A stretch of DNA of 64,000 nt from Clostridium tertium (GTDB lineage: Bacteria > Bacillota > Clostridia > Clostridiales > Clostridiaceae). The stretch is from positions 1 to 64,000 of the forward strand of contig NZ_JAGGJY010000011.1 in the NCBI RefSeq assembly GCF_017873245.1, written 5' to 3'. Under the pieces are notes generated by a model. It was not told where the DNA came from. It made no database searches and saw nothing but the letters and a program-made list of their open reading frames with translations. The first letter of the stretch is position 1, and every line of letters begins with the position of its first letter. The position numbers and the translations under genes were made by a program. Shown in pieces: positions 56,719-64,000 of the stretch.

Positions 56719-57411
56719 TTGAAATCTAAAAAGACCTACAATAGTAAAAAGGATAAAAATCAGTGTTCTGCTTCAAGAGAAGGAAGTGGTTTTGAGAGAG
56801 ATTATTCTTCAGAATTAAAAAAGAGTTATGAAGTAGAAAATAAAAGAAGTAGAATAAATAAAAATAAACAAGGCATTCATGATAGGCATACTATTAAAGA
56901 GAGATCAGGTAATAAAAAAATAAGGTTTAAAGATAAGGATAGAATAGCAGAAGATATTAAAAATGATACAGAAGCAGAAGTAAAGAATAATAATGAAGAA
57001 GAAAGTAATGATTCTCAAAATAATGCAAATGTACCTAATAGAGATGAGTTATTATCTCAATTAGGTACATTGAATTTATCTATAGATACATTATACATTA
57101 TAATAATGGCTACACTTTTAAACCTTTATTATTTATATAGTTTAAGGGCAGGAGTTTCAGATCAATTATTTGACACAAATGAATCTGAAAATTTTATTGA
57201 TACAAAGAATTTTCCTAGAATAACAAATGCAATGTTTCTTTATTCTACAGGAGTATTTTTAAATATTAATTATAAGGGTTTAGAGGATGCAAGGAGAGCG
57301 AGTAGAGAAACTAATGATAAAAGAGCTGTAATTAGAGCTTGGAAATCATTTTTATCTAGTTTATTAATTTTTATTGCAACTGCTATAAGTAGAGATAATT
57401 TAGAATTGTAA
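56719..57411 (+). CDS. Membrane protein with long charged N-terminus (57 kb copy)
   Basis: A 230-residue protein of unknown function. About 110 N-terminal residues are Lys/Glu/Asn-rich and look disordered; then a helix (about 122-142), a polar loop, a second helix (about 168-184), a basic amphipathic linker (about 185-205) and a third helix near the end. The start is TTG, AGGAG seven bases upstream. The membrane half resembles the protein at 26341-26787 in order and spacing of elements. It follows the exporter by 80 bp. Confidence 0.6.
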   Translation: MKSKKTYNSKKDKNQCSASREGSGFERDYSSELKKSYEVENKRSRINKNKQGIHDRHTIKERSGNKKIRFKDKDRIAEDIKNDTEAEVKNNNEEESNDSQNNANVPNRDELLSQLGTLNLSIDTLYIIIMATLLNLYYLYSLRAGVSDQLFDTNESENFIDTKNFPRITNAMFLYSTGVFLNINYKGLEDARRASRETNDKRAVIRAWKSFLSSLLIFIATAISRDNLEL

Positions 57412-57416
57412 TATAA

Positions 57417-57495
57417 AAAAGAGCCGTAATATTGAAGTGCACCTTAGATATAAATATTTAACATCTAAGGTACAAATCATATCTACGGTTCTTAT
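57417..57495 (+). terminator. Composite hairpin after the 56719 gene
   Basis: Outer GAGCCGTA/TACGGTTC and inner ACCTTAGAT/ATCTAAGGT stems form one nested structure. Confidence 0.55.
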
Positions 57496-57546
57496 CATTT
57501 ATATATAAATTTTAAATTTATATATAAACTTAAGTAGAAATTTTTA

Positions 57547-59261
57547 TTAATATATTTTAAACTTATTAAGTTTATATAATATTGACTTAGTTAATATACT
57601 TAAATTTTCAGATGAATCAGCAACTCTCTCACTTGAGGTAGATAATTCACTTGATGAAGCATGTATTTCTTCTGTAGCAGCACTTAATTCTTCAGAAATA
57701 GCAGAAGAATTAGTTATATTTTCTATTATATTCTGTTTTCGTTTAGAAATAATTTCATCAAAACTAAGCATAGCTTTTGTTGTTTTAGTTATTTGATTTT
57801 GGAATAAGGAACTTATTGTATCATTTTCTTTTACAATAACTGAAGTTTGGTTAAGTACATTTTTTACTATTGAAGTAATTTCTCTTGATGAAGTTTTACT
57901 TTCTTCAGCTAGTTTTCTTATTTCATCAGCAACAACTGCAAATCCTTTTTCAGCCTCCCCAGCTCTGGAAGCTTCAATAGCAGCATTTAAAGCAAGAAGA
58001 TTAGTTTGTTCAGAAAGAGAGTTCACTACGTCAGTTATTGATGTAATGGTATTTATATTTTCCTTCATGCTTGAAATAGTATCACTAAATATTTTGAAAT
58101 TCTTCTCTAGGGATTTCATAGTTAATACTAGTTCACCTATATCTTCATTAGATGAAGTAGATTTATTATTAATATTAGTTACCATAGTATTAATGTTAGA
58201 AATAGATGCAATTGTGGAAGTTAAATTAGCATCAAATGTATCTATATCAGCTGTAATATTAGAAAGCTGATTATCTTGGCTATATGTTCCTTGTGAACTT
58301 TCCTTTGTAGCAGCAATAATATTTTTACATGAAGTTAAATAATTCTCAGATATATTGGTTAGGCTTAATGTTTCTTCTTCTAAAGTATTTGATGAATCTT
58401 TGATTGAAGAAATCATATCTTTTAGTGAATCTTGTGATTTATCTATTGAAGAAAGTCTTTCTCCTATTTCATATGTTTTATTTAATTCTTTATTAGGTAA
58501 TACTTATGAGAAGTCACCTTTTGCAAAATTTGAAATTATACTAGAAGTTAATTTTAATCTTTTACTAAGTTTATTAGAGAATCTGTAAGCTAGTATCATT
58601 GCGATAACTAGTGATATAATTCCAATAGTAATAACTATTTTTAGGATTGTATTTACTACCATAAATAGATCATTACTATCAACCATAAGGCCTATTGACA
58701 AATTAAGTTCAGGAATACTATAGTAAGAAATTACTCTTTTATCACCATTAAATTTATATTCACCATATCCATTTTCACCAGCTTTCATTTTTTAAAAGTT
58801 TTTATCTAGTTCTGATAATTCAGTATTTGTTTTAGCTATTTCAATTACATTTTCTCCCTCTTGGACTCTTTTATAATCATAATGACCTATCGTTGTACCA
58901 TTACCATCTATTAAGCAGGTTTTTCCTGTTTTTCTAAATGTTATTGTGCTTATTTTATCGAATACTTCTTTAGCATCTCTAGCAAAAGATAATACCTCTA
59001 CTATTTGATCATTATTTTTTATTGGAGCAGAATAAGCCATTAGAGTTTTTTAGTAGTTTTATCAGTCAATGGGCTACTAACTGTTGAAGTACCAGACATA
59101 GCCGTTTTAAAATAGTCTCTATCAGAAATATTAACAGTTTGTCCACCGCTATTTAAGCCGTTTCCAGATTTATCAGCAATTAATATTCTATCTAAATTAT
59201 ATTGAGATATATATCCATTAAGAGATACTAAATTTTTTTGAATATCTGAATATGAAGACAT
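57547..59261 (-). pseudogene. Methyl-accepting chemotaxis protein, decayed
   Basis: Pieces in transcript order: dCache ligand domain (59261-59040), more dCache (59040-58792), dCache end plus a transmembrane helix and HAMP start (58788-58504), then the whole cytoplasmic signalling domain (58503-57547) with the hairpin motif [20 protein letters not shown]. The pieces are joined by a one-base frameshift at 59040 and by in-frame TAA codons at 58792-58794 and 58504-58506. The N-terminal membrane helix is missing; instead an aminotransferase fragment on the other strand begins at about 59262. So the receptor is dead. Confidence 0.88.
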
Positions 59262-59910
59262 AATAAATGAAAATACAAGATTAATTTGGCTATCTAATCC
59301 TCATAATCCAAATGGAACATTTTTAAATGATGAAGATATAGTATCATTTTTAGAAAAAGTTCCTTCATATGTTAAAGTAGTTTTAGACGAAGCATATATA
59401 GAATTTTTAGAAAAGGATCCATTAGATTCTTTAAAGATTTATAAATAGTTTTCTAATGTAATAATATTAAGAACTTTCTCAAAAGCATACGGGTTAGCTG
59501 GAGTGAGAGTAGGATATGGAATAGCTAGATCAAGCATAATTGATGAATTTAAGTTTGTTATTGGACATTTTGACTTAAATTCATATGCTCAAAATTTAGC
59601 AGTTAGAGTTATAAAGGAAAAAGAGTATGTAGAACAAGTAAGGATTAAAAATAAAGAAGCACTTCATATGTACGAAACTACCTTTAAAGAACTTAACATA
59701 GAATATATTAAATCATATGTATCTTTTATTATGTTCAAATTAGGAGAGAAAGCAAGTGAGTTAGTAGATTTCCTACAAAGAAATAGAATAATAGTAAAAG
59801 ACGGAAAACTAATCGGCATGAACGGGTTCGTTAGAATTTCAATGGAAACTGAAGAACAAAATAGGATAGTTATAGATAATATAAAGAAGTTTTTAACGCA
59901 TAATTATTAA
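59262..59910 (+). pseudogene. HisC-like aminotransferase, N-terminally truncated and stopped
   Basis: The plus-strand frame from about 59263 reads ENTRLIWLSNPHNPNGT, the PLP-aminotransferase NPHNP motif, then VVLDEAYIEF, a TAG at 59447-59449, and RTFSKAYGLAGVRVGYG with the PLP Lys, to the natural C-terminus at 59910. About the first third of a normal 350-residue HisC/CobC-like enzyme is absent. Junction with the chemoreceptor fragment lies near 59250-59268, suggesting a single deletion or recombination event removed the starts of both genes. Confidence 0.85.
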
Positions 59911-59945
59911 ATAGCGTGATTAAAAAGTTAATAATTTTAGAAAAT

Positions 59946-59980
59946 AAAAGGAAAGCTATTTGTTTCATAGCTTTCCTTTT
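59946..59980. terminator. Terminator of the aminotransferase remnant
   Basis: AAAAGGAAAGCTAT pairs with ATAGCTTTCCTTTT, loop TTGTTTC; bidirectional form. Confidence 0.8.
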
Positions 59981-59984
59981 ATAA

Positions 59985-60211
59985 TTAATATGAGAATCCT
60001 TGATTATATGAAGAAGCATTATTATCTTTTGCAAAATAATATCTAATGTTAATTGAGTAGAAGCATCTTCACTAGGTAATGATAGAATTTGAGATAAAGA
60101 ATATCCATCTTTTTAATGCATATTAATTAAGTCAATGTAGGAATCAATTTCTTTTCCATCATAGTAAAATTTATAGTTTATTATGTTTACTTTTAGTATT
60201 TTATATTTCAT
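59985..60211 (-). pseudogene. Small unknown gene with a stop and a frameshift
   Basis: From ATG at 60209-60211 the minus strand reads MKYKILKVNIINYKFYYDG, to an in-frame TAA after codon 32, then continues sensibly (KDGYSLSQILSLPSEDAST) and needs a shift to end FAKDNNASSYNQGFSY. The coding character across the breaks suggests a decayed gene of about 75 codons. Family not recognised; weak ribosome site. Confidence 0.45.
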
Positions 60212-60337
60212 ATAGCGCAGCCCATTTTTATAAATTTATAAATATTATATATTAAGTGGAAATGAATTTATATATAATTATTATAAATTATAACAAATTA
60301 TCAAAATATCAACTGTAAAAATCAGAATATACAAATA

Positions 60338-60853
60338 CTATCTTTTCATATGCCTAGTAATATATCCACCTTTAAATTGAGTAGGCTCATAAGAAACTAT
60401 AAAAGCATTTTTTTCCATAGACTGAATTATAGAAATAACTTCACTTTCTCTACTTCTATGAGATACAATTTCAAGTCTATATCTTTTTTCTTTATTAATT
60501 CCTTCTCCATTATAAGTAGTTACTCCAAAATTTAAACTTCTTAATTTATCAATTAATTCTTGATTGTAACTAGTTAAATTTACATGAATAGTTCTATATC
60601 CAATAGCAAGTTTTTCTTCTATTAAACCTCCTAGATATATTCCAATACCATATCCGAGTATATAAGCACCTATATTAAGGATATTACTTAAGTCAGAAAA
60701 AACAATACCTAAGCTTACTATATAAATTATAGCTTCAAGGAAAGCAAACATTGAAGCTTGAGCTTTCTTACCTTTAACAACAAATGTAGTTCTTAATGTT
60801 AAAAGTGGAACATAGACAAGTTGTAAAATAAATATGGTTAATGCATTTAGCAA
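60338..60853 (-). CDS. UPF0316/DUF2179 membrane protein
   Basis: A 171-residue protein of the UPF0316 family: three N-terminal helices (about 1-80, with RTTFVVKGKK between the first two) and a cytoplasmic DUF2179 domain (about 90-160). TTG at 60853 is the start, with AAGGAGG seven bases upstream. DUF2179 also occurs in YitT-like proteins; a small-molecule sensing role has been proposed but not shown. Intact gene inside a decaying region. Confidence 0.9.
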   Translation of the reverse strand: MLNALTIFILQLVYVPLLTLRTTFVVKGKKAQASMFAFLEAIIYIVSLGIVFSDLSNILNIGAYILGYGIGIYLGGLIEEKLAIGYRTIHVNLTSYNQELIDKLRSLNFGVTTYNGEGINKEKRYRLEIVSHRSRESEVISIIQSMEKNAFIVSYEPTQFKGGYITRHMKR

Positions 60854-61147
60854 TTTAATACCTCCTTTTCATTGAAATTTAAATTTCCTATATTATAAAT
60901 CAACAATATATTTATTTCATGTAAGAAAATGTTAGTTATATATAACATAAGAAAGTTTTAAAGAGAATAAAGGAGATAACAGTTTATTTTAGAATTAATT
61001 ATATTAGGAATTGAAGTCATAATAAATTATTTAGATAGTAAGTTAAAAATGTTTTTGAAGCTTAATTAAAAATTTAATTTATATGTACACATTTTACTAT
61101 TTTAATTGTCTTATTTAAGAAAGGGTTAGAATACTAAAGGAGGAAAT

Positions 61148-61276
61148 ATGGACAAAGATTTTATTATAAATTTATATAAAAAGCAATTTAATGTTATATG
61201 TCTATATTTAGTAAAAAGTGGATGTAAAATTAATGATGCAGAAGACATAGTTCATGATAGCTTTATAAAGGCCTAG
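61148..61276 (+). pseudogene. ECF sigma factor, N-terminal remnant
   Basis: AAAGGAGG precedes an ATG and 42 codons that match region 2 of ECF sigma factors (LYKKQFNVICLYLVKSG, DAEDIVHDSFIKA), ending at TAG 61274-61276. Regions 2.3 to 4 are missing. The next bases belong to a different protein family in another frame, indicating an internal deletion. The 60854-61147 gap holds only AT-rich sequence. Confidence 0.8.
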
Positions 61277-61451
61277 GATAGGGCATAAAACTTTATATAA
61301 TGAAATAATGGAAAGAAGAAAAACTTCATTTGAAGATGCAAAAATTTTAGGAGTAGTAGTTCATGGGACAAAGGAAGAATTGATTGAACTTATAAATAAT
61401 CCTTTAATAAAAGCAACATCATTTGGTGTTATTACAGATCCGATATATTAA
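61272..61451 (+). pseudogene. Anti-sigma factor C-terminal remnant (Sigma_reg_C)
   Basis: From about 61278 the frame reads LGHKTLYNEIMERRKTSF and DAKILGVVVHGTKEELIELI to ITDPIY and TAA at 61449-61451. This is the C-terminus of clostridial Sigma_reg_C anti-sigma proteins, normally a membrane protein of about 300 residues encoded directly after the ECF sigma gene. The start, membrane helix and most of the protein are gone. Confidence 0.65.
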
Positions 61452-61587
61452 TTGTAAAGTTATATTTTAATTAAAGTTATCTAATTTAAGATTCATTTTT
61501 TAAAAATTTGGGTAGCGTATTTTATAAAATATTAAAGAGTTATGATTAATGGACTGATACTCTTAATAGGAATATATTAAAAGGTAA

Positions 61588-61620
61588 AAATGGCTAGATT
61601 TAAAATAAATCTAGCCATTT
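61588..61620. terminator. Terminator of the His-rich gene
   Basis: AAATGGCTAGATTTA pairs perfectly with TAAATCTAGCCATTT around a 3-nt loop region. Confidence 0.8.
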
Positions 61621-61632
61621 GAATTTATATTA

Positions 61633-61953
61633 TTAAGCTTTTATCCAATCTACAACACCAGGAGTTAGTGATGCAACATCATCCTTGTCAACCTTAGTTA
61701 CAAAAAGCAAATCATTAGGTTGTAAGAATGCTTTAATCTTTTCTGAAATTTCATTAGCTGAAACATCAGTTTTAAGTAAATAGCTATCAGGCATAAAATT
61801 AGCCCAAGCTCCAAGTGATTTTATTGTTGCAATTATATCATAGTCATCACGATGATGGTGATGATGTTCGTGATCATGATTGTGATCGTGAGAATCACAA
61901 CCACATGAATGAGAATCTTCACTTAAATAAAATGTTATTGCATAAACTGTCAT
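61633..61953 (-). CDS. Small protein with His-rich insert, SinR/Cas2-like fold candidate
   Basis: A 106-residue protein. N-terminus MTVYAITFYL and C-terminus with IKSLGAWANF, LLKTDVSANEI, DLLFVTKV resemble small clostridial and bacillar proteins loosely labelled SinR family, which look like Cas2/VapD-type ferredoxin folds. Between the first strand and first helix is a loop of about 20 residues with CGC and alternating His/Asp (HDHNHDHEHHHHH), a likely metal-binding insert for Zn, Ni or Co. GAGG lies eight bases before the 61953 ATG. Function unknown. Confidence 0.7.
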   Translation of the reverse strand: MTVYAITFYLSEDSHSCGCDSHDHNHDHEHHHHHRDDYDIIATIKSLGAWANFMPDSYLLKTDVSANEISEKIKAFLQPNDLLFVTKVDKDDVASLTPGVVDWIKA

Positions 61954-62116
61954 AGTTACCACCTCAAATTAGTATTTTTTATAATAATAATATATATCTT
62001 GTCCAAAAGCTAGTAATATTATTAAATAATTTTATTTAAAGAATAAAATTAAATAATTATAGTAGAATACATTTAATTGATAAATCAAATAATATTATAA
62101 AAGATTAATTTAAGAG

Positions 62117-62166
62117 GGATAGTTGTAAAGTATAATTTTTGCAACATCCTTCTTTTATATTTTTAT
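62117..62166 (+). promoter_or_regulatory. Terminator-like leader hairpin before the ABC-F gene
   Basis: GGAT-GTTG-AAA pairs with TTT-CAAC-ATCC (stem with one bulge and one wobble) and is followed by TTCTTTTATATTTTT, only about 17 bases before the coding sequence. The layout suggests attenuation, as reported for several antibiotic-resistance ABC-F genes. No leader ORF with a good ribosome site was found. Confidence 0.5.
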
Positions 62167-62182
62167 TGATGGAGGCTTTAAT

Positions 62183-63829
62183 ATGAAACTTGGAAGTATT
62201 AATAATTTAAAGAAGTATTATGGTGATAGATTATTACTTGATATAGATAAATTTGAAATAATTGAAGGAGATAGAATTGGAATAGTAGGGGAAAATGGAG
62301 TAGGAAAATCCACTTTAATAAAAATATTAATAGGTGAAACAAAAGCTGATGAAGGAAATATTTATATTACAGATAGTTATTCTTATATTAGTCAAAGAGA
62401 AGAGTGGTGCAAAATTGACTGGGAGGGGAAATTAAAAGGTATGCTTCATGTTCCAGATGAATATGATGATTACTTATCTGGAGGGGAAAAGGTTAAAATG
62501 AGGATAGTCAAGGCTTTTGAAGAAAATAGTAGTCTTATAATAGCAGATGAACCTACTTCTAATTTAGATGTTGAAAGCGTTAAGCTTTTAAATAAAATGT
62601 TTAAGAAGTATAAGGGAGCATTGCTTATTGTTTCTCATGATAGAAATTTTTTGGATGATTTATGTAATAAGATTGTTGAAATTGAATATGGAAAGCTGAC
62701 TATATATAGTGGAAATTATAGCGATTATCTTAATCAAAAAGAAGAAAATAGAAAAGTTAATGAAAGAGAATATAATAAATATATTCATGAAAAATCTAGA
62801 TTAGAAAAAGCCATATCAGAAAAGGAAGTATTAAGAGATAGAATTAAAAAAGCTCCCAAAGGAATGGGACCATCAGAAGCTAAAACTATAAAAATGGGTG
62901 ATCAAAGAGGAAAGAAGAATATAGATAATAATATAAAATCAATTAAGAGCAGAATAGATCAGTTAGAGGTTAAAGAAAAACCAAAAGATACAAAAAAAAT
63001 TATAATTAACATTGTACCAAGTATGAAGTTGAATTCTAAAGTTCCTATTGAGATAGAGGATTCAGAAATTTATGTGAAAGATAAATTATTAATAGATGAT
63101 GTTAATTTAAAAATAAAACAAGGAAGAAAAATTGCTTTGATAGGGGAAAATGGTTGTGGTAAAACAACTTTATTAAAATATATAATTAATGAAAATAGTG
63201 ATAAAGTTAAAATTTCGAGTAATGTGAAAATAGGGTACTTTGATCAAGGACAAAACATTTTAGAAGATAATAAAAGTATTTTAGAAAATATAAAGGAAGA
63301 TTCATCTTACGATGAAACTTTTATAAGAATTAATTTAAGTGAATTTGGATTTAAAGATAAAAGTGTATATAAAAAAGTCGCTGATTTAAGTGGAGGAGAA
63401 AGGGTAAAGGTAGGGCTATGTAAGGTGATCTTATCAGATAATAATATATTAATACTAGATGAACCAACCAATTATTTAGATATTAAATCTATAGAGGCAT
63501 TAGAAAATGCTTTAGTAAATACTGATAAGACTATTATTTTAGTATCTCATGACATAAGATTTGTTTCAAATATATGTAATTATATTATTGAAATTAAAGA
63601 AAATAAACTACATGAATTTGATGGAGGTTATAGCTTCTATTTAGATCATAAAAATATTGATAGTGTTGATATTAATAAAAAGAAGTGTGAAGAGGAATTG
63701 CTAGTTTTAAAAAATAGATTAACAGAGGTTATTTCACTATTATCATTAGAAACAAATAAAGTTAAAAAAGAAGAATTGGATTTAGAATATAAAAATTTAC
63801 TGGATAGAATTAAAAATGTACAACAATAA
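62183..63829 (+). CDS. ABC-F ATPase, probably ribosome-protecting
   Basis: A 548-residue ABC-F protein with two NBDs and no membrane segment. NBD1 Walker A GENGVGKST (35-43), signature LSGGEKVK, LIIADEPTSNLD; NBD2 Walker A GENGCGKTT, LSGGERVK, LILDEPTNYLD. A charged linker (about 185-290, with KAPKGMGPSEAK) matches the antibiotic-resistance-domain length of Lsa/Vga/CplR-type proteins, and it lacks the long C-terminal DNA-binding tail of Uup. It likely removes lincosamide/pleuromutilin-type drugs from the ribosome; housekeeping EttA-like function is less likely. GGAGG precedes the ATG. Confidence 0.85.
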   Translation: MKLGSINNLKKYYGDRLLLDIDKFEIIEGDRIGIVGENGVGKSTLIKILIGETKADEGNIYITDSYSYISQREEWCKIDWEGKLKGMLHVPDEYDDYLSGGEKVKMRIVKAFEENSSLIIADEPTSNLDVESVKLLNKMFKKYKGALLIVSHDRNFLDDLCNKIVEIEYGKLTIYSGNYSDYLNQKEENRKVNEREYNKYIHEKSRLEKAISEKEVLRDRIKKAPKGMGPSEAKTIKMGDQRGKKNIDNNIKSIKSRIDQLEVKEKPKDTKKIIINIVPSMKLNSKVPIEIEDSEIYVKDKLLIDDVNLKIKQGRKIALIGENGCGKTTLLKYIINENSDKVKISSNVKIGYFDQGQNILEDNKSILENIKEDSSYDETFIRINLSEFGFKDKSVYKKVADLSGGERVKVGLCKVILSDNNILILDEPTNYLDIKSIEALENALVNTDKTIILVSHDIRFVSNICNYIIEIKENKLHEFDGGYSFYLDHKNIDSVDINKKKCEEELLVLKNRLTEVISLLSLETNKVKKEELDLEYKNLLDRIKNVQQ

Positions 63830-63905
63830 TACATAAAAACTATATGAAAAATTGTATTGTTATTATAAAATAAGTAAAAGGCTAAAAACATAAAAGGGGG
63901 ACTAT

Positions 63906-64000
63906 ATGAGTAAATTAGATGAAATATTAGAATTTAATAAAGACTTTGTAGAACATAAAGATTATGAGCAATACATAACTTCAAAAGATCCTAAAAAGAA
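63906..64000 (+). CDS. Beta-carbonic anhydrase, N-terminal part (runs off the window)
   Basis: GGGGGA precedes the ATG; the 31 visible codons (MSKLDEILEFNKDFV, then Y-EQYITSKDPKK) match the start of clostridial beta-class carbonic anhydrases, which interconvert CO2 and bicarbonate using a Zn site. The zinc-binding Cys-Asp motif would lie just beyond the window end. Confidence 0.7.
   Translation, partial: MSKLDEILEFNKDFVEHKDYEQYITSKDPKK

Noticed and set aside
61633..61953. Cas2 of a CRISPR system
   Set aside because: No repeats, cas1 or other cas genes are present; only a distant fold resemblance.

Overview
The window is very AT-rich, uses strong AGGAGG-type ribosome-binding sites, carries many U-tailed hairpin terminators, and encodes families typical of Clostridium sensu stricto (BrnQ, UPF0316, DUF1836, LevR-type sigma-54 activator, YesM/YesN, ABC-F). 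It reads as the chromosome of a saccharolytic Clostridium; species is not assigned. No rRNA, tRNA, CRISPR array, insertion sequence or prophage was seen.

Layout. 0-9 kb is mixed housekeeping: a broken YcxB-like gene, a LysR regulator divergent from a ferredoxin-nitroreductase and a DsbA/FrnE-like protein, a KDPG aldolase, a BrnQ branched-chain amino-acid carrier with an attenuator-like leader, a cysteine-free S4 ribosomal protein behind two Fur-family boxes, and L25/Ctc behind a short leader ORF. 9.4-11.7 kb: L,D-transpeptidase, DegV protein, DUF1836 protein. 11.9-26.2 kb is a galactomannan-type locus: GH36 alpha-galactosidase, an Opp-type five-gene ABC importer, a small membrane protein, a cytoplasmic GH26 beta-mannanase, a YesM/YesN two-component pair and a membrane-anchored sugar-binding protein without permeases. 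The same CG-centred operator overlaps the promoters of both arms. 26-33 kb is mixed: ferritin, a nonsense-interrupted HxlR gene, a class I amidotransferase-like peptidase, and an alkylation-repair operon (adaA-ogt-alkD-like). 33.3-42.6 kb is a sugar locus: RpiR regulator, alpha-glucoside PTS EIIBC, hexulose-phosphate synthase and isomerase, GH4 6-phospho-alpha-glucosidase, IlvD/Edd-type dehydratase, KDPG aldolase and KDG kinase. 43.6-52.9 kb is a sigma-54-controlled sugar-acid locus: a LevR-type activator, a -24/-12 promoter, then KDPG/KDPGal aldolase, galactitol-type PTS EIIA/B/C and a DgoD-like dehydratase, followed by a HAD phosphatase and glycerate kinase. 53-56.6 kb is a heterodimeric ABC exporter with one degenerate ATP site. 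57.5-61.5 kb is a decay zone: a chemoreceptor, an aminotransferase, a small gene and an ECF sigma/anti-sigma pair, all truncated, shifted or stopped. The end holds a His-rich small protein, an ABC-F ATPase with a terminator-like leader, and the first codons of a beta-carbonic anhydrase.

How they work together. The mannan arm would import manno-/galactomanno-oligosaccharides and cleave them in the cytoplasm. The alpha-glucoside arm would import and phosphorylate disaccharides and hydrolyse the 6-phosphate. Two Entner-Doudoroff-like routes (kinase-based at 39-42.6 kb, apparently PTS-based at 46.6-50.7 kb) would bring sugar acids to pyruvate and glyceraldehyde 3-phosphate. Three KDPG-aldolase paralogues sit within 42 kb. 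The least-described features are the leader-peptide attenuator candidates (brnQ, ctc), the PTS-DgoD combination without a kinase, and the YesM/YesN plus anchored binding-protein module.
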